Source: Acidobacteriota bacterium (lineage in GTDB: Bacteria > Acidobacteriota > Blastocatellia > RBC074). From it: a stretch of 64,000 nucleotides of DNA. The DNA lies in assembly GCA_016196035.1 (NCBI GenBank), contig JACPYM010000020.1, positions 82,564 to 146,563 on the forward strand. The letters are read 5' to 3'. Below the pieces are notes generated by a model that was not told where the DNA came from, searched no databases, and saw only the letters and a list, made by a program, of their open reading frames with translations. Of the stretch, positions 25,370 to 34,722 are shown in pieces. Within the stretch, counting starts at the first letter, position 1. Every line of letters begins with the position of its first letter. Made by a program: the position numbers and the translations under genes.

Positions 25370-26227
25370 ATGAGAGTTTTCCGCACTTCCATATCGGCAC
25401 TTGGTTTGACGCTGGTCGTGGCTGGGACGATGTTGACCTCGGGTTGTGAGTTTGCCAAGAAGGTAATCGCTAAGGACAAACTGAACCAGGGAACCATTGT
25501 TTACAATCAAGGCAAAACAAAAGACGCTAAACAGTATTTCAAAGAAGCAACCGAGTTGATCCCGGCCAATTCAGTGGCTTGGTTGTATTACGGTTCGGCG
25601 TTGTACAAGGATTTTCAGAACGCCGCTGGCGAAGATAAAAAGAAACTGGGTGAGGAAGTGCTGGGGATTTTTAAGAAAGCACTTGAACTTGCGCCGCCCA
25701 ACGATTGCAAAATTCGTGATAGTGCAATCGGTTATATCGCCAATACTTACTCTGATCTCGAAGACGCTAATAATAATCGCGAGTGGTTATTAAAGCGTGC
25801 TGAAGGTGAGTGTGCCACGAAGGAAATTAAGGCATCCACGTTCTATTCCGTGGGGGTTAAGTACTGGCAATGTTCCTACGATCAAACGACTCGCTACCAG
25901 GACAAAGCTCAAGCAGCGACAGCCCCTTTTCATTACCGTAACATGGATTACCCCGCTGCCTTGCCTGATAAAGACAAAGCCTTGAAATGTGTAGATGAAT
26001 CTATGGGGTATCTGGAAAAGGCAATTGCACAGGATGCAGAGTACTTTGACGCATATTTTTACAAAGCCTTGGTGTATCGTGAAAAGCAGAAGCTGACGAA
26101 GGAAGAGCCAAAGCGTAAAGAATATGCGGATATGGCTGAAAAGATCACCAAGCAAGCCGTCGAATTGCAAAAGAAAAAAGAAGCTCAGAAAAAGGCTGAA
26201 GAAGAGGCTAAAGCTAAACAAGGATAA
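25370..26227 (+). CDS. TPR-containing lipoprotein of the Exb operon
   Basis: A 285-residue predicted lipoprotein: signal peptide with lipobox LTSGC at about residues 22-26, then tetratricopeptide-like helices (NQGTIVYNQGKTKDAKQYFKEATELIP, AWLYYGSALYKDF, DAYFYKALVYREKQ) and a highly charged Lys/Glu/Ala C-terminal helix (KKKEAQKKAEEEAKAK). TPR proteins commonly scaffold envelope complexes; placement after TonB-ExbBD genes suggests a periplasmic partner of that motor, which is inference. GGGAG precedes the start. A clear terminator follows, making this the last gene of the unit. Confidence 0.8.
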   Translation: MRVFRTSISALGLTLVVAGTMLTSGCEFAKKVIAKDKLNQGTIVYNQGKTKDAKQYFKEATELIPANSVAWLYYGSALYKDFQNAAGEDKKKLGEEVLGIFKKALELAPPNDCKIRDSAIGYIANTYSDLEDANNNREWLLKRAEGECATKEIKASTFYSVGVKYWQCSYDQTTRYQDKAQAATAPFHYRNMDYPAALPDKDKALKCVDESMGYLEKAIAQDAEYFDAYFYKALVYREKQKLTKEEPKRKEYADMAEKITKQAVELQKKKEAQKKAEEEAKAKQG

Positions 26228-26249
26228 AGCCGCCCCATCTCGCATGCAT

Positions 26250-26298
26250 AAAACAGTTAGCGTTTAACTTAAAAGTTGCGCTAGCTGTTTTATTTTTT
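26250..26298 (+). terminator. rho-independent terminator after the Exb/TPR operon
   Basis: A 13-base stem (26250-26262 with 26279-26291, one mismatch) is followed by tattttttgg. It lies 22 bases after the TPR lipoprotein stop and separates that unit from gyrA. Confidence 0.85.
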
Positions 26299-26519
26299 GG
26301 CAGTTTAATGAGCGGTTGCCTTGTTTAAGCGAGCTTTGCCAAGTACAATAATCCCCGCGCTGACAGCATTTAACAAAATAATGACAATGAAATAATCGCT
26401 CCTTGCTGTGAGGCTGGAATCCCTGTCGTCCGGCCTGTGCTAATAAGCAACGTCGCGCTTCGTTGAAGCCAGATATCCTCCAAAACCTAAGCAAGAGCAA
26501 GCGGAGTAACTAATCAAGC

Positions 26520-28997
26520 ATGGACAACCCACAACGAACTGCTATCAACATTGAAGATGAAATGCGGCGTAGTTATCTTGACTATGCCATGTCCGTCATT
26601 ATTGGCCGGGCGTTGCCTGACGTGCGGGATGGTCTGAAACCAGTGCATAGACGCATTCTTTACTCAATGAATGAGAAAGGATTGCTGCATAACAAGCCGT
26701 TCAAGAAATCGGCCAATGTCGTCGGTGATGTGCTCGGCGCTTATCACCCACACGGTGACACGGCGGTTTACGACACGATGGTGCGCATGGCGCAGGACTT
26801 TTCCATGCGCTACCCCCTCATTGACGGGCAAGGGAACTGGGGCAGTTTGGATGGCGATGCAGCAGCGGCTTACCGCTATACCGAGGCACGCCTGACCCGC
26901 ATCGCGTCTGAATTGCTGGCGGACATCGAAAAGGAAACCGTCAAGTTCGTTCCCAATTACGACGAATCGCGCCAAGAGCCGACTGTGCTGCCGACGCGCT
27001 TCCCGAACCTGCTGGTGAATGGTTCTGATGGTATAGCAGTCGGCATGGCGACTAAAATTCCGCCGCACAATCTGGGCGAGATCATTGAGGCTACGGTTCA
27101 CCTGATTCAAAACCCCAAAGCGACAGCGGCTGATTTGATGAAGATTATCCCCGGCCCTGACTTTCCCACGGGCGGGTTCATTTATGGGCGTGAGGGAATC
27201 AAGCAGGCTTACGAGACTGGACGCGGCGTGATGCAGGTGCGCGCACGGGCGGCGATTGACAAGATCGGGCGCGGCGCACAGGAACGTGATGCCATTGTCA
27301 TCACCGAAATTCCGTTTCAGGTCAATAAGGCCAAACTGATCGAACAAATCGCCGATTTGGTTAATGAAAAGCGTGTTGACGGTATCTCTGAAATTCGTGA
27401 TGAAACCGACCGCGAAAGCACGGCGGCCAAAAAAGTCCGTATCGTCATCGAACTTAAACGTGATGCCGTGCCGCAAATCATTCTGAACAAGTTGTATAAG
27501 CTGACGCAGATGCAAACCTCGTTCGGCATGATCAATCTGGCCATCGTCAATGGCCAGCCGCGCGTGCTCAGTCTGCTCGAAACACTCAATGAATTCGTCG
27601 CCTTTCGCCGTGAGGTTGTGCGCAATCGCACGCTCTATGAACTGAAAAAAGCCAAGGCGCGCGCGCATATTTTGGAAGGGCTGATCAAGGCGATTGACAT
27701 CATTGACCAGATCATCAAACTGATCCGCGCTTCGCAAACCACCGAAGAGGCGAAATCCGGGCTGATCAAGCAGTTTGGCTTTTCCGAAATTCAGGCGCAG
27801 GCGATTCTTGACATGCAGTTGCGGCGTTTGGCTGCGCTTGAAAAGAAGAAGTTGGTGGATGAATACGAAGAAGTCATCAAAGTAATTGCCGAACTCGAAG
27901 AAATCCTCAACAACGAACGGTCGCTGCGCAGCGTCATCATCAAAGAATTGCGCGCTGTCCAAAAGGATTATTCCGATGAGCGCCGTACTAACATCGTTGA
28001 TAGCGGTGTTGAATTAACTCTGGAAGACCTCATCGCGAACGAAGATGTGGTCATCACGTTGACGCATTCCGGTTACGTCAAACGTACTCCGGTGACGACC
28101 TATCGCGCACAACGCCGCGGCGGCACTGGCCGCAAGGGAATGAGCACGCGCTCTGAAGACGTCGTCTCGCACATCTTTGTTGCCTCGACGCACAGTTACT
28201 TGATGGTCTTCACTTCCCAGGGGCAGGTCTACAAATTGAAGGTGCACGAGATCCCCGATGCCCAGGCCGCCGGACGCGGTAAGGCGATGGTCAATCTGAT
28301 CAATTTGCCATCCAGCGAGAAAATCGCCGGCGTCGTTCCTGTGCGCGATTTTGCCGAAGGCCAGTTCGTCGTGATGGTCACCCGCAAGGGCGTCATCAAA
28401 AAGACCGAGCTTTCCGAATTCGCCAATATTCGCTCCAACGGCATCATTGCGATTGGCGTGGATCCGGGTGACGAATTGATGAAGGTGGAGATGACCGACG
28501 GCAAGATGAAAATCTTCCTGGCCACTTACGAAGGCATGGCGATCTGTTTTGACGAAGACGACGTGCGCGATATGGGTCGCCAGGCGCGTGGCGTGCGCGG
28601 TATCAATCTGCGTGATGAAGATTATGTTGTTGGTGTCTGTGCCGTTACTGGCGATGAGCAAATGCTCTCGGTCACCAGCAACGGTTTCGGCAAACAGACG
28701 GCGTTGCGCGAATATCGCGTCACTGGGCGCGGGGGCAAAGGCGTCATCAATATCAAGACGACCGATAAAAACGGCAAGGTGATCGCCGTGATGCCGGTGA
28801 ACAAAGAGAGTGGCGTGCTGATCATCACTTCGCAAGGCAAGCTTATTCGCATCGAGGCCGAACAAATCCGCGCCACCGGACGCAGCGCCCAGGGCGTCAA
28901 ATTGATTGATACTTCCAGTGGTGATTTGGTCGCCAGCGCTTCATTGGTCGAACGCCAAAGCGGTCAATTGGCGGAAGATGTGATGGAGACAGCCTGA
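26520..28997 (+). CDS. gyrA: DNA gyrase subunit A
   Basis: The breakage-reunion subunit of gyrase, 825 residues. It starts with the conserved region [32 protein letters not shown]. The winged-helix region has [18 protein letters not shown] and the catalytic tyrosine in [11 protein letters not shown]. The C-terminal beta-pinwheel includes a GyrA box, [10 protein letters not shown], which separates gyrase from topoisomerase IV. At the site equivalent to E. coli Ser83 this protein has Thr; the Asp87 equivalent is kept. GGAG is about 13 bases upstream of the ATG. A TPR lipoprotein gene follows after 38 bases and may be co-transcribed. No gyrB is in the window. Confidence 0.98.
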   Translation: MDNPQRTAINIEDEMRRSYLDYAMSVIIGRALPDVRDGLKPVHRRILYSMNEKGLLHNKPFKKSANVVGDVLGAYHPHGDTAVYDTMVRMAQDFSMRYPLIDGQGNWGSLDGDAAAAYRYTEARLTRIASELLADIEKETVKFVPNYDESRQEPTVLPTRFPNLLVNGSDGIAVGMATKIPPHNLGEIIEATVHLIQNPKATAADLMKIIPGPDFPTGGFIYGREGIKQAYETGRGVMQVRARAAIDKIGRGAQERDAIVITEIPFQVNKAKLIEQIADLVNEKRVDGISEIRDETDRESTAAKKVRIVIELKRDAVPQIILNKLYKLTQMQTSFGMINLAIVNGQPRVLSLLETLNEFVAFRREVVRNRTLYELKKAKARAHILEGLIKAIDIIDQIIKLIRASQTTEEAKSGLIKQFGFSEIQAQAILDMQLRRLAALEKKKLVDEYEEVIKVIAELEEILNNERSLRSVIIKELRAVQKDYSDERRTNIVDSGVELTLEDLIANEDVVITLTHSGYVKRTPVTTYRAQRRGGTGRKGMSTRSEDVVSHIFVASTHSYLMVFTSQGQVYKLKVHEIPDAQAAGRGKAMVNLINLPSSEKIAGVVPVRDFAEGQFVVMVTRKGVIKKTELSEFANIRSNGIIAIGVDPGDELMKVEMTDGKMKIFLATYEGMAICFDEDDVRDMGRQARGVRGINLRDEDYVVGVCAVTGDEQMLSVTSNGFGKQTALREYRVTGRGGKGVINIKTTDKNGKVIAVMPVNKESGVLIITSQGKLIRIEAEQIRATGRSAQGVKLIDTSSGDLVASASLVERQSGQLAEDVMETA

Positions 28998-29035
28998 AAG
29001 CGGCAGCCGACAACAAATCATTCAACGCACGTGCA

Positions 29036-29905
29036 ATGATTTCTCGAGACGGTCAGGCAAGTGGCAGCAGAGGGCGCGGCAGATTGTTGAGAGACAGCCT
29101 GCTCGCTCTGGCTTGCCTGTGTTTGCTCTTTTCGTTAGCTTGTCGCAAGCGTGGCACCGCCCTGCTGGAACAGGCACAACAGGCTTGGGATGGGAATGAT
29201 TACGCGACAGCGGCGGCGCGCTACGAAGACTTCCTGCGGGATAATCCGCGCGATCCGCAAGCCGCGCAGGCACGGTTCAAAGCCGCCAACATCTACCTAT
29301 ATAACCTGAAGCGACAGGAACTGGCGATTCAGCACTACATTCACCTGATTGAGGATTTTCCGAAGGCGCCCGAAATTCCGCAGGCGCGGCAACGGTTAGC
29401 CGAAAGTTATGCCGCCGCCAAAAAACCGCGGGAAGCGATCATGGAGTATGAAAACCTGCTTCAGACCGCCCCAGGTTTTGCCGATAAGCGGCGTACTCGC
29501 TTGAATGTGGCAGACCTTTATTATGATCTAAACGAATTAGGCCAAGCGCTGGCCGAATATCAAAAAGTCATTGTCCAGGCACCTTATGACGAGTTGACGG
29601 AACGCGCCCAAATGCGCGTGGGTGGCATACACCTCATCCGCGATGAATTTGAGGAAGCCATTGCCGCTTACCAAATCGTCACCCAGCATACGCAGGATGC
29701 GGGGTTGCGCCGGATGGCCCGTTACGGATTGACTGACAGTTACGAACGTACCTACAAATACAACGAAGCCGTGAAAATCCTGGAAGGCACAGAGCCTGAT
29801 CCCAAAACACCCGATTACATCAAACAGCGCGTCGCTTCTATCCGCGAATTAGAGCGCCAGCGTAACTTAACCGGGCCTGCCGGTTCACTTTCAAAACGCA
29901 GGTGA
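29036..29905 (+). CDS. TPR lipoprotein, BamD/YbgF-like helical repeats
   Basis: A 289-residue predicted lipoprotein. A basic N-terminus and hydrophobic segment end in the lipobox LFSLAC (about residues 31-36), followed by about five TPR-like units (LLEQAQQAWDGNDYATAAARYEDFLRDNPRDP, QELAIQHYIHLIEDFPKAP, PREAIMEYENLLQ, ALAEYQKVIVQAP, FEEAIAAYQIVTQH; quoted separately). The first units resemble BamD, but the later repeats are more generic, so a specific role in outer-membrane assembly is not established. The ATG at 29036 has no good ribosome site; translation may depend on coupling to upstream gyrA transcription. Confidence 0.75.
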   Translation: MISRDGQASGSRGRGRLLRDSLLALACLCLLFSLACRKRGTALLEQAQQAWDGNDYATAAARYEDFLRDNPRDPQAAQARFKAANIYLYNLKRQELAIQHYIHLIEDFPKAPEIPQARQRLAESYAAAKKPREAIMEYENLLQTAPGFADKRRTRLNVADLYYDLNELGQALAEYQKVIVQAPYDELTERAQMRVGGIHLIRDEFEEAIAAYQIVTQHTQDAGLRRMARYGLTDSYERTYKYNEAVKILEGTEPDPKTPDYIKQRVASIRELERQRNLTGPAGSLSKRR

Positions 29906-30098
29906 TTGCCTGTTTTTTTGCCACGCAATCCCCCAAATTATTGAGGCTGCCCTTGCAATACGTCCACTGAGACCCTAGATTATGACCATTCCTTTGTGAC
30001 CAAATTACGGAGCAACGTGGTCACTTCTCACGGACTATACGGGAGCAGTAATATGCTAAACCGCTCAGGTTTGGCGCACCTCATTTTTAGGAGCAAAT

Positions 30099-30596
30099 AT
30101 GGTTGCATTCAAAGGCCGTCGTCCGATGGGCGGCGGTGGCGGCGGCGGAAGGCCGTTTGGTGGTGGTGGTAGCGGCGGCGGCGGTAGCCGGCCGTTTGGT
30201 GGTGGCAGCGGCAAGCCATTTGGTGGCGGCGGTAAGTTTGGCAAGAAGCCGAAATTCCGCAAACCCTTCAAAAAGAAACTCAAGCGAAAACCGGAAGTGG
30301 CTGCTCCAGCAATGGATCAGACTGGTTTAGAGGCCCTATACCTCAAGACGTTGATGGAAGAGGAAACGCCGATTGTCGTGGTGCTGACCTCGGGCGAGAA
30401 GATCAAGGGCCTGGTGAAGTACTACGACAAAGACACCTTCAGTTTTGGACCTTCGGATGGAAGTCCCAAACTTTTCGTGCGCAAGGATGGCGTCAAGTAC
30501 CTTTACGAGGAACCCTTGGAAGAGGTTGCGGAGGCTGAAGCCGAAGAGGTTGAGGACGACGAAGAAATCGAAGAAGACGAAGCTTTGGTCGCCTAA
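30099..30596 (+). CDS. Hfq/Sm-like RNA-binding protein with Gly/Phe-rich head and acidic tail
   Basis: A 165-residue protein in four parts. Residues 1-40 are Gly-rich with repeated RPFGGG/KPFGGG units. Residues 41-70 are strongly basic (KKPKFRKPFKKKLKRK). Residues about 74-136 look Sm-like: an N-terminal helix LEALYLKTLMEEETP, then beta strands IVVVLTSGEKIKGLVKYYDKD and LFVRKDGVKYLYEE, the layout of Hfq. Residues 137-165 are almost all Glu/Asp/Ala. Hfq is an RNA chaperone; the usual Hfq YKHA motif is replaced here by KYLY, so this is an Hfq-like call. GGAG lies ten bases before the ATG. A terminator hairpin follows. Confidence 0.7.
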   Translation: MVAFKGRRPMGGGGGGGRPFGGGGSGGGGSRPFGGGSGKPFGGGGKFGKKPKFRKPFKKKLKRKPEVAAPAMDQTGLEALYLKTLMEEETPIVVVLTSGEKIKGLVKYYDKDTFSFGPSDGSPKLFVRKDGVKYLYEEPLEEVAEAEAEEVEDDEEIEEDEALVA

Positions 30597-30603
30597 CAAC
30601 GTT

Positions 30604-30642
30604 ACGGCCTGTGCGGATCGCTCGCGCACAGGCCGTTTAGTT
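30604..30642. terminator. terminator hairpin between the Sm-like gene and purH
   Basis: An 11-base perfect stem (30604-30614 with 30626-30636) eight bases after the Sm-like stop. The following T tract is weak. It lies between convergent genes and may serve both. Confidence 0.7.
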
Positions 30643-30672
30643 TCTCCAGCCCGCTTCGAGTTACAAACACCC

Positions 30673-32328
30673 TCAGTGCTTGAAGTGGCGCATTCCAGTA
30701 AACACCATCGCTAAGCCGTGTTCATTGGCTGCCTCAATGGATTCTTTGTCCCGCATTGATCCACCTGGCTGAATCACGGCGGTGATTCCATGTTTCGCGG
30801 CTTCGTCAATGCCGTCGCGGAAAGGGAAAAATGCATCGGAAGCCAGCACGCTGCCGGGCAGGTCGAGTTGTGCTTTGGCCGCCCCAAAGCGCACCGAATC
30901 CACCCGTGACATCTGCCCCGCACCCGCGCCAATCAATTGCCCCTCTTTAGCATAGACAATCGCGTTTGATTTGACGTACTTGCAGATGGCCCAGGCGAAA
31001 TGCAGCGCGCGCAATTCAGCGGGCGTCGGCTTGCGCTCGCTGACAATCTCAAACTTCTCCTCATCTAGCAGTTCAGCATCCTTTTCCTGCACCAATACAC
31101 CGCCGCTGATTTTACGGAATTCGAGCGCCTGTGGATTGCTCGTCACTTCGCCCATGCGCAAGACGCGCAAGTTTTTCTTTGCAGCCAGCACCGCGCGTGC
31201 TCCCTCGGTGAATTCGGGCGCGATGATGACCTCGGCGAACATCTCCGCGATTTCCTTTGCCGCCGCTTCGTCCACGAAGTTCGTGAAGGCAATGATGCCG
31301 CCGAAGGCCGACACTGGGTCAGTGGCTTTGGCTTTATTGAACGCTTCCAATGGCGTTCCCGCCACGCCGACGCCGCAGGGGTTGGTGTGCTTGATGATCG
31401 CGCAAGCGTGCGGCAATTTGCCCAAATCAGTCGCGCCTTTGGAACGCGCTTCACGCAGAAACATACGCTTCAGTTCCATCACCAATTCCCACGCGCCATC
31501 GCTGTCAATCAGGTTGTTGTAGGAAAGCTCTTTGCCCTGCAACCGTTCGGCATTTGCCACACCCTTTTCGCCGCTGCCCGCAATGCGATAGAGCTTGGCG
31601 CGCTGATGCGGGTTCTCGCCGTAGCGCAAACCCGCCAGCGTTTGCAAATCCAATTCGATTTCATCCGGCAATTCCGTTTGCGCTTTGCCCTCCACGCCCA
31701 ACGCCAAATCCAGATTGCCCGCCTGCCGCGTCCACAAGAAGCGCGCAATCTCTTTGTCATAACTGGCCGTATGCCGGAACGCCGTCAGTGCCAATTGATA
31801 ACGAATGTTCAACGGCAACGCGCCGTGATGTGCATCGAGCAAAGCCGCAATCATCGCGTAATCGCCCGGATCAACGACCACGGCCACATCGTGATGATTC
31901 TTGGCCGCCGAACGAATCATTGCCGGGCCGCCGATGTCTATGTTCTCGATGGCTTCTTCCAACGCGACGTTGGGTTTTTGAATCGTCTGGCGAAACGGAT
32001 AGAGATTGATCACGACTAGGTCAATCGGCTGGATGCCGTGTTCAGCCATCTTCGCCTGATGCTCGGCGTTGTCGCGAATGCCCAGAATGCCGCCGTGGAC
32101 TTTGGGATGCAGCGTCTTGACGCGTCCATCCAGCATTTCGGGGAAACCGGTCAAGTCGCTGACATCGCGGACGGTCAGCCCCGCTTCGCGCAACAGCTTG
32201 GCGGTGCCGCCGGTCGAGACGAGTTCGATGTTGTGTTTGACCAGCGTTTGCGCGAATTCGGCGAGGCCGGTTTTGTCAGAAACGCTGATGAGTGCACGTT
32301 TGATTGGTTTTAGGGATTGCTCTTGCAC
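30673..32328 (-). CDS. purH: bifunctional AICAR formyltransferase/IMP cyclohydrolase
   Basis: Catalyses the last two steps of de novo IMP synthesis. The N-terminal IMP cyclohydrolase domain has ALISVSDKTGL, LVSTGGTAKLL, GFPEMLDGRVKTLHPKVHGGIL and NLYPF; the C-terminal transformylase has LRYGENPHQ, ACAIIKHTNPCG, AFGGIIA and the ending PGGSMRDKESIEAANEHGLAMVFTGMRHF (quoted in part). I chose GTG at 32328, eight bases after AGGAG, rather than the ATG at 32355, which has no ribosome site; the core domain begins a few residues later in either case. About 551 residues, slightly longer than typical. It is transcribed toward the Sm-like gene and lies downstream of the NtrC-type regulator gene. Confidence 0.96.
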   Translation of the reverse strand: MQEQSLKPIKRALISVSDKTGLAEFAQTLVKHNIELVSTGGTAKLLREAGLTVRDVSDLTGFPEMLDGRVKTLHPKVHGGILGIRDNAEHQAKMAEHGIQPIDLVVINLYPFRQTIQKPNVALEEAIENIDIGGPAMIRSAAKNHHDVAVVVDPGDYAMIAALLDAHHGALPLNIRYQLALTAFRHTASYDKEIARFLWTRQAGNLDLALGVEGKAQTELPDEIELDLQTLAGLRYGENPHQRAKLYRIAGSGEKGVANAERLQGKELSYNNLIDSDGAWELVMELKRMFLREARSKGATDLGKLPHACAIIKHTNPCGVGVAGTPLEAFNKAKATDPVSAFGGIIAFTNFVDEAAAKEIAEMFAEVIIAPEFTEGARAVLAAKKNLRVLRMGEVTSNPQALEFRKISGGVLVQEKDAELLDEEKFEIVSERKPTPAELRALHFAWAICKYVKSNAIVYAKEGQLIGAGAGQMSRVDSVRFGAAKAQLDLPGSVLASDAFFPFRDGIDEAAKHGITAVIQPGGSMRDKESIEAANEHGLAMVFTGMRHFKH

Positions 32329-32408
32329 GCTGAATGCTCCTGATTGTTGTGGCATGGCGCGAAGGCCGCGTTACGACGCGCCTTGGCTATGCTCGCGAAT
32401 GAAATGGA

Positions 32409-33755
32409 TTATTGCCCGTAGCGTTTGAGTTTACGGTAAAGCGTCGAAAGGTCAATGCCGAGTAATTCCGCCGCGCGCGTCTTGTCATCGTGTTCGCGTT
32501 CAAGCGTGTCGAGGATGTAGCGGCGCTCCAATTCCTCCAGCGTCAGCGTCTGCCCATTCAAATCACGAATCGCCAACGAAGTGGCTTGTATCTTGTGCGG
32601 CAGGTGCGCCAGTTCAATGCGTTCGTCACTGAGTGCCACGGCGCGTTCGATAGCGTTTTGCAATTCGCGCACGTTGCCGCGCCAGTCGTAGTTAATGAGC
32701 GCCTGCAAGGCTGTGTCGCTCAGCGTACGCGTTTGCACGCCGAGTTCGCGGGAATACTTGGCGATAAAGTGGCGCGCCAGCAGTGGGATGTCTTCGCGGC
32801 GTTCGCGCAAGGATGGCAGCGTGAGGCTGAACACGCTGATGCGGTAATAGAGATCGTCGCGAAAACGGTGCGCGGCGCTCTCTTCTTCCAGGTTGCGATT
32901 GGTGGCCGCGACCAGGCGCGCGTCGAAGGGCACGGGTTTCGTCGCGCCGAGCGGTAGCACTTCGCGTTCTTGTAGCGCGCGCAGCAGCTTGACCTGCAAC
33001 GCAGGCGGCATCTCGCCGATTTCATCCAAAAACAGCGTCCCGCCATCCGCCGCTTTTAGCAGGCCGATCTTGTTCGTATGCGCACCTGTGAATGCGCCTT
33101 TGACGTAGCCGAAGAGTTCGGATTCGAGCAAGTTTTCGGGCAGCGCGCCGCAGTTGATGGCGACGAACGGCCCGTCAGCGCGGGCTGAATTGTAATGCAG
33201 CGCGCGGGCGATCAACTCTTTGCCGGTGCCCGATTCGCCCTGAATCAACACGCTGCCAGGGACGTTGGCGATCTTTTCGATCAGTTTGAAAATCTCGGCC
33301 AGCGCGTCCGAACGTCCGATGATTTGCTCAAAGTTGTATTTCTGTTTGAGTTCGCGGCGCAGCGAGCGGTTCTCGCGGAACAGTTCGCTTTGCCGCAGCG
33401 CATTACGCGCCGCTTGCAGGATGTCTTCGTTGATGAAGGGTTTGGTGATGTAATCGTAAGCGCCCTTGCGCAAGGCGGCGATGGCAGTTTCGACCGACGA
33501 ATAAGCCGTGATCATGATGACCAGCGCATCGGGGTCGAGTTGTTTGATGCGGTCGAGCAGTTCTATGCCATCCATCTGGCCAAGGGTGATGTCGCTGATG
33601 GTGAGCGCGGGCGCTTCGGCGGCAAACAATTCCAGCGCCTGTTCGCCGCTGCTGGCCGTGAGTACGCGATAGCCGGCGTTGCTGAACAGGTCAGCCAGGA
33701 TGGTGCGCATCAGGTCTTCGTCTTCGGCAATGAGAATGGAAGGTTGCTGGTTCAT
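32409..33755 (-). CDS. NtrC-family sigma-54-dependent response regulator
   Basis: A 448-residue regulator with three domains: a receiver (acidic pocket AEDED, phospho-acceptor Asp55 in ISDITLGQMDG, Lys in TKPF), a AAA+ domain with Walker A GESGTGKE at 173-180, the sigma-54 contact loop GAFTGA at 220-225 and Walker B GTLFLDEIGE, and a C-terminal Fis-type helix-turn-helix (RAAELLGIDLSTLYRKLKRYG). Phosphorylation would allow ATP-driven opening of sigma-54 promoters. A histidine kinase gene lies upstream at 34712-36493, separated only by an epimerase gene, and is the likely partner. Targets are not evident from the window. Confidence 0.95.
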   Translation of the reverse strand: MNQQPSILIAEDEDLMRTILADLFSNAGYRVLTASSGEQALELFAAEAPALTISDITLGQMDGIELLDRIKQLDPDALVIMITAYSSVETAIAALRKGAYDYITKPFINEDILQAARNALRQSELFRENRSLRRELKQKYNFEQIIGRSDALAEIFKLIEKIANVPGSVLIQGESGTGKELIARALHYNSARADGPFVAINCGALPENLLESELFGYVKGAFTGAHTNKIGLLKAADGGTLFLDEIGEMPPALQVKLLRALQEREVLPLGATKPVPFDARLVAATNRNLEEESAAHRFRDDLYYRISVFSLTLPSLRERREDIPLLARHFIAKYSRELGVQTRTLSDTALQALINYDWRGNVRELQNAIERAVALSDERIELAHLPHKIQATSLAIRDLNGQTLTLEELERRYILDTLEREHDDKTRAAELLGIDLSTLYRKLKRYGQ

Positions 33756-33765
33756 CGGGTTGCCA

Positions 33766-34722
33766 TCATCGTGTTACAAGCAGTGGTTCAGACGCGGCGT
33801 GATTGACGAGGTCGTGCACCGCTGCAGGCCAATCGGTAAAGTTGAATTGGAAACCGGATTCTAACAGGCGGCGCGGCACGACGCGGCGACTTTTCAGCAA
33901 CAGTTCCGTTTCGGTGCGCAGGAAAAATGCGCCCAGTTCCAGCATCCATTCTGTTGCGGGCAAGCCGATGGGCTGGTGGCAGGTTTGGCGAAACGCGCGC
34001 ATGAATTCGTGATTGGGCAGCGGATTGGGCGCGGCCAGATTGAATGCGCCAGACAACTCTTCGTGTTCGAGCAGCCAGACGATGGCGCGGGCGAAATCTG
34101 CGCTATGAATCCAACTGACGTATTGCGCGCCGCTGCCTAAGGTGCCGCCGAGTCCGAAGCGCACCAAGCGCTGAAACGCCTCGAACGGGCCGCCCTGTCC
34201 GTCGCCGAAGACGATGGCCGTGCGCAACGCGACTTTGCGCGTGTGCGGTGTTTGAGCTTCAGCAAAAGCCCGCTCCCACTGCTGACAAACATCCACGGAA
34301 AAGCCCGTGCCGATGTCGCCCGTGCTTTCATCCATTGCGCGGTCGCGGGCGTCGCGGTAAATGGTCGCCGAACTGGCATTGAGCCAGACGCGGGGTGGCT
34401 GGGCGCATTGCGCGATGGCTGTGTCAATGGCGGCGGTCGAACGCAAGCGCGAAGCATAGATCGCGCGCCGATTCGTCGCGTTATAGCGGCAATTGACGCT
34501 GCGCCCGGCGAGGTTGATGACGGCGGCGGCGCCTTCCAGTTCTTTTGCCCAAGCGCCCAATGTTGTGCCGTCCCATACGACTTGCTGCGCGGGGAAAGGG
34601 CTTGGTTGCGGCGTGCGCGTCAGCACGACGATTTCATAGCCGCGCGCGGTTAGGGATTCCGCCAGAAGGCGCCCCAGGAAGCCGGTGCCGCCGGGGATGA
34701 CGATGCGTTTGTCAGCTTGCAT
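33766..34722 (-). CDS. TIGR01777-family NAD-dependent epimerase-like protein
   Basis: An extended short-chain dehydrogenase-like protein of 318 residues. The Rossmann motif IPGGTGFLGRLLAESLTARG lies at the N-terminus, followed by INLAGRSVNCRY, a conserved family segment, NASSATIYRD, WERAF, LRTAIVFGDGQG and the C-terminal DUF1731-like region (GLPATEWMLELGAFFLRTETELLLKSRRV in part). TIGR01777 members resemble YfcH; the substrate is unknown. AAGGAG seven bases before the ATG at 34722 sets the start, which overlaps the last 11 bases of the sensor kinase gene. The longer frame to 34785 is not supported. Confidence 0.9.
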   Translation of the reverse strand: MQADKRIVIPGGTGFLGRLLAESLTARGYEIVVLTRTPQPSPFPAQQVVWDGTTLGAWAKELEGAAAVINLAGRSVNCRYNATNRRAIYASRLRSTAAIDTAIAQCAQPPRVWLNASSATIYRDARDRAMDESTGDIGTGFSVDVCQQWERAFAEAQTPHTRKVALRTAIVFGDGQGGPFEAFQRLVRFGLGGTLGSGAQYVSWIHSADFARAIVWLLEHEELSGAFNLAAPNPLPNHEFMRAFRQTCHQPIGLPATEWMLELGAFFLRTETELLLKSRRVVPRRLLESGFQFNFTDWPAAVHDLVNHAASEPLLVTR

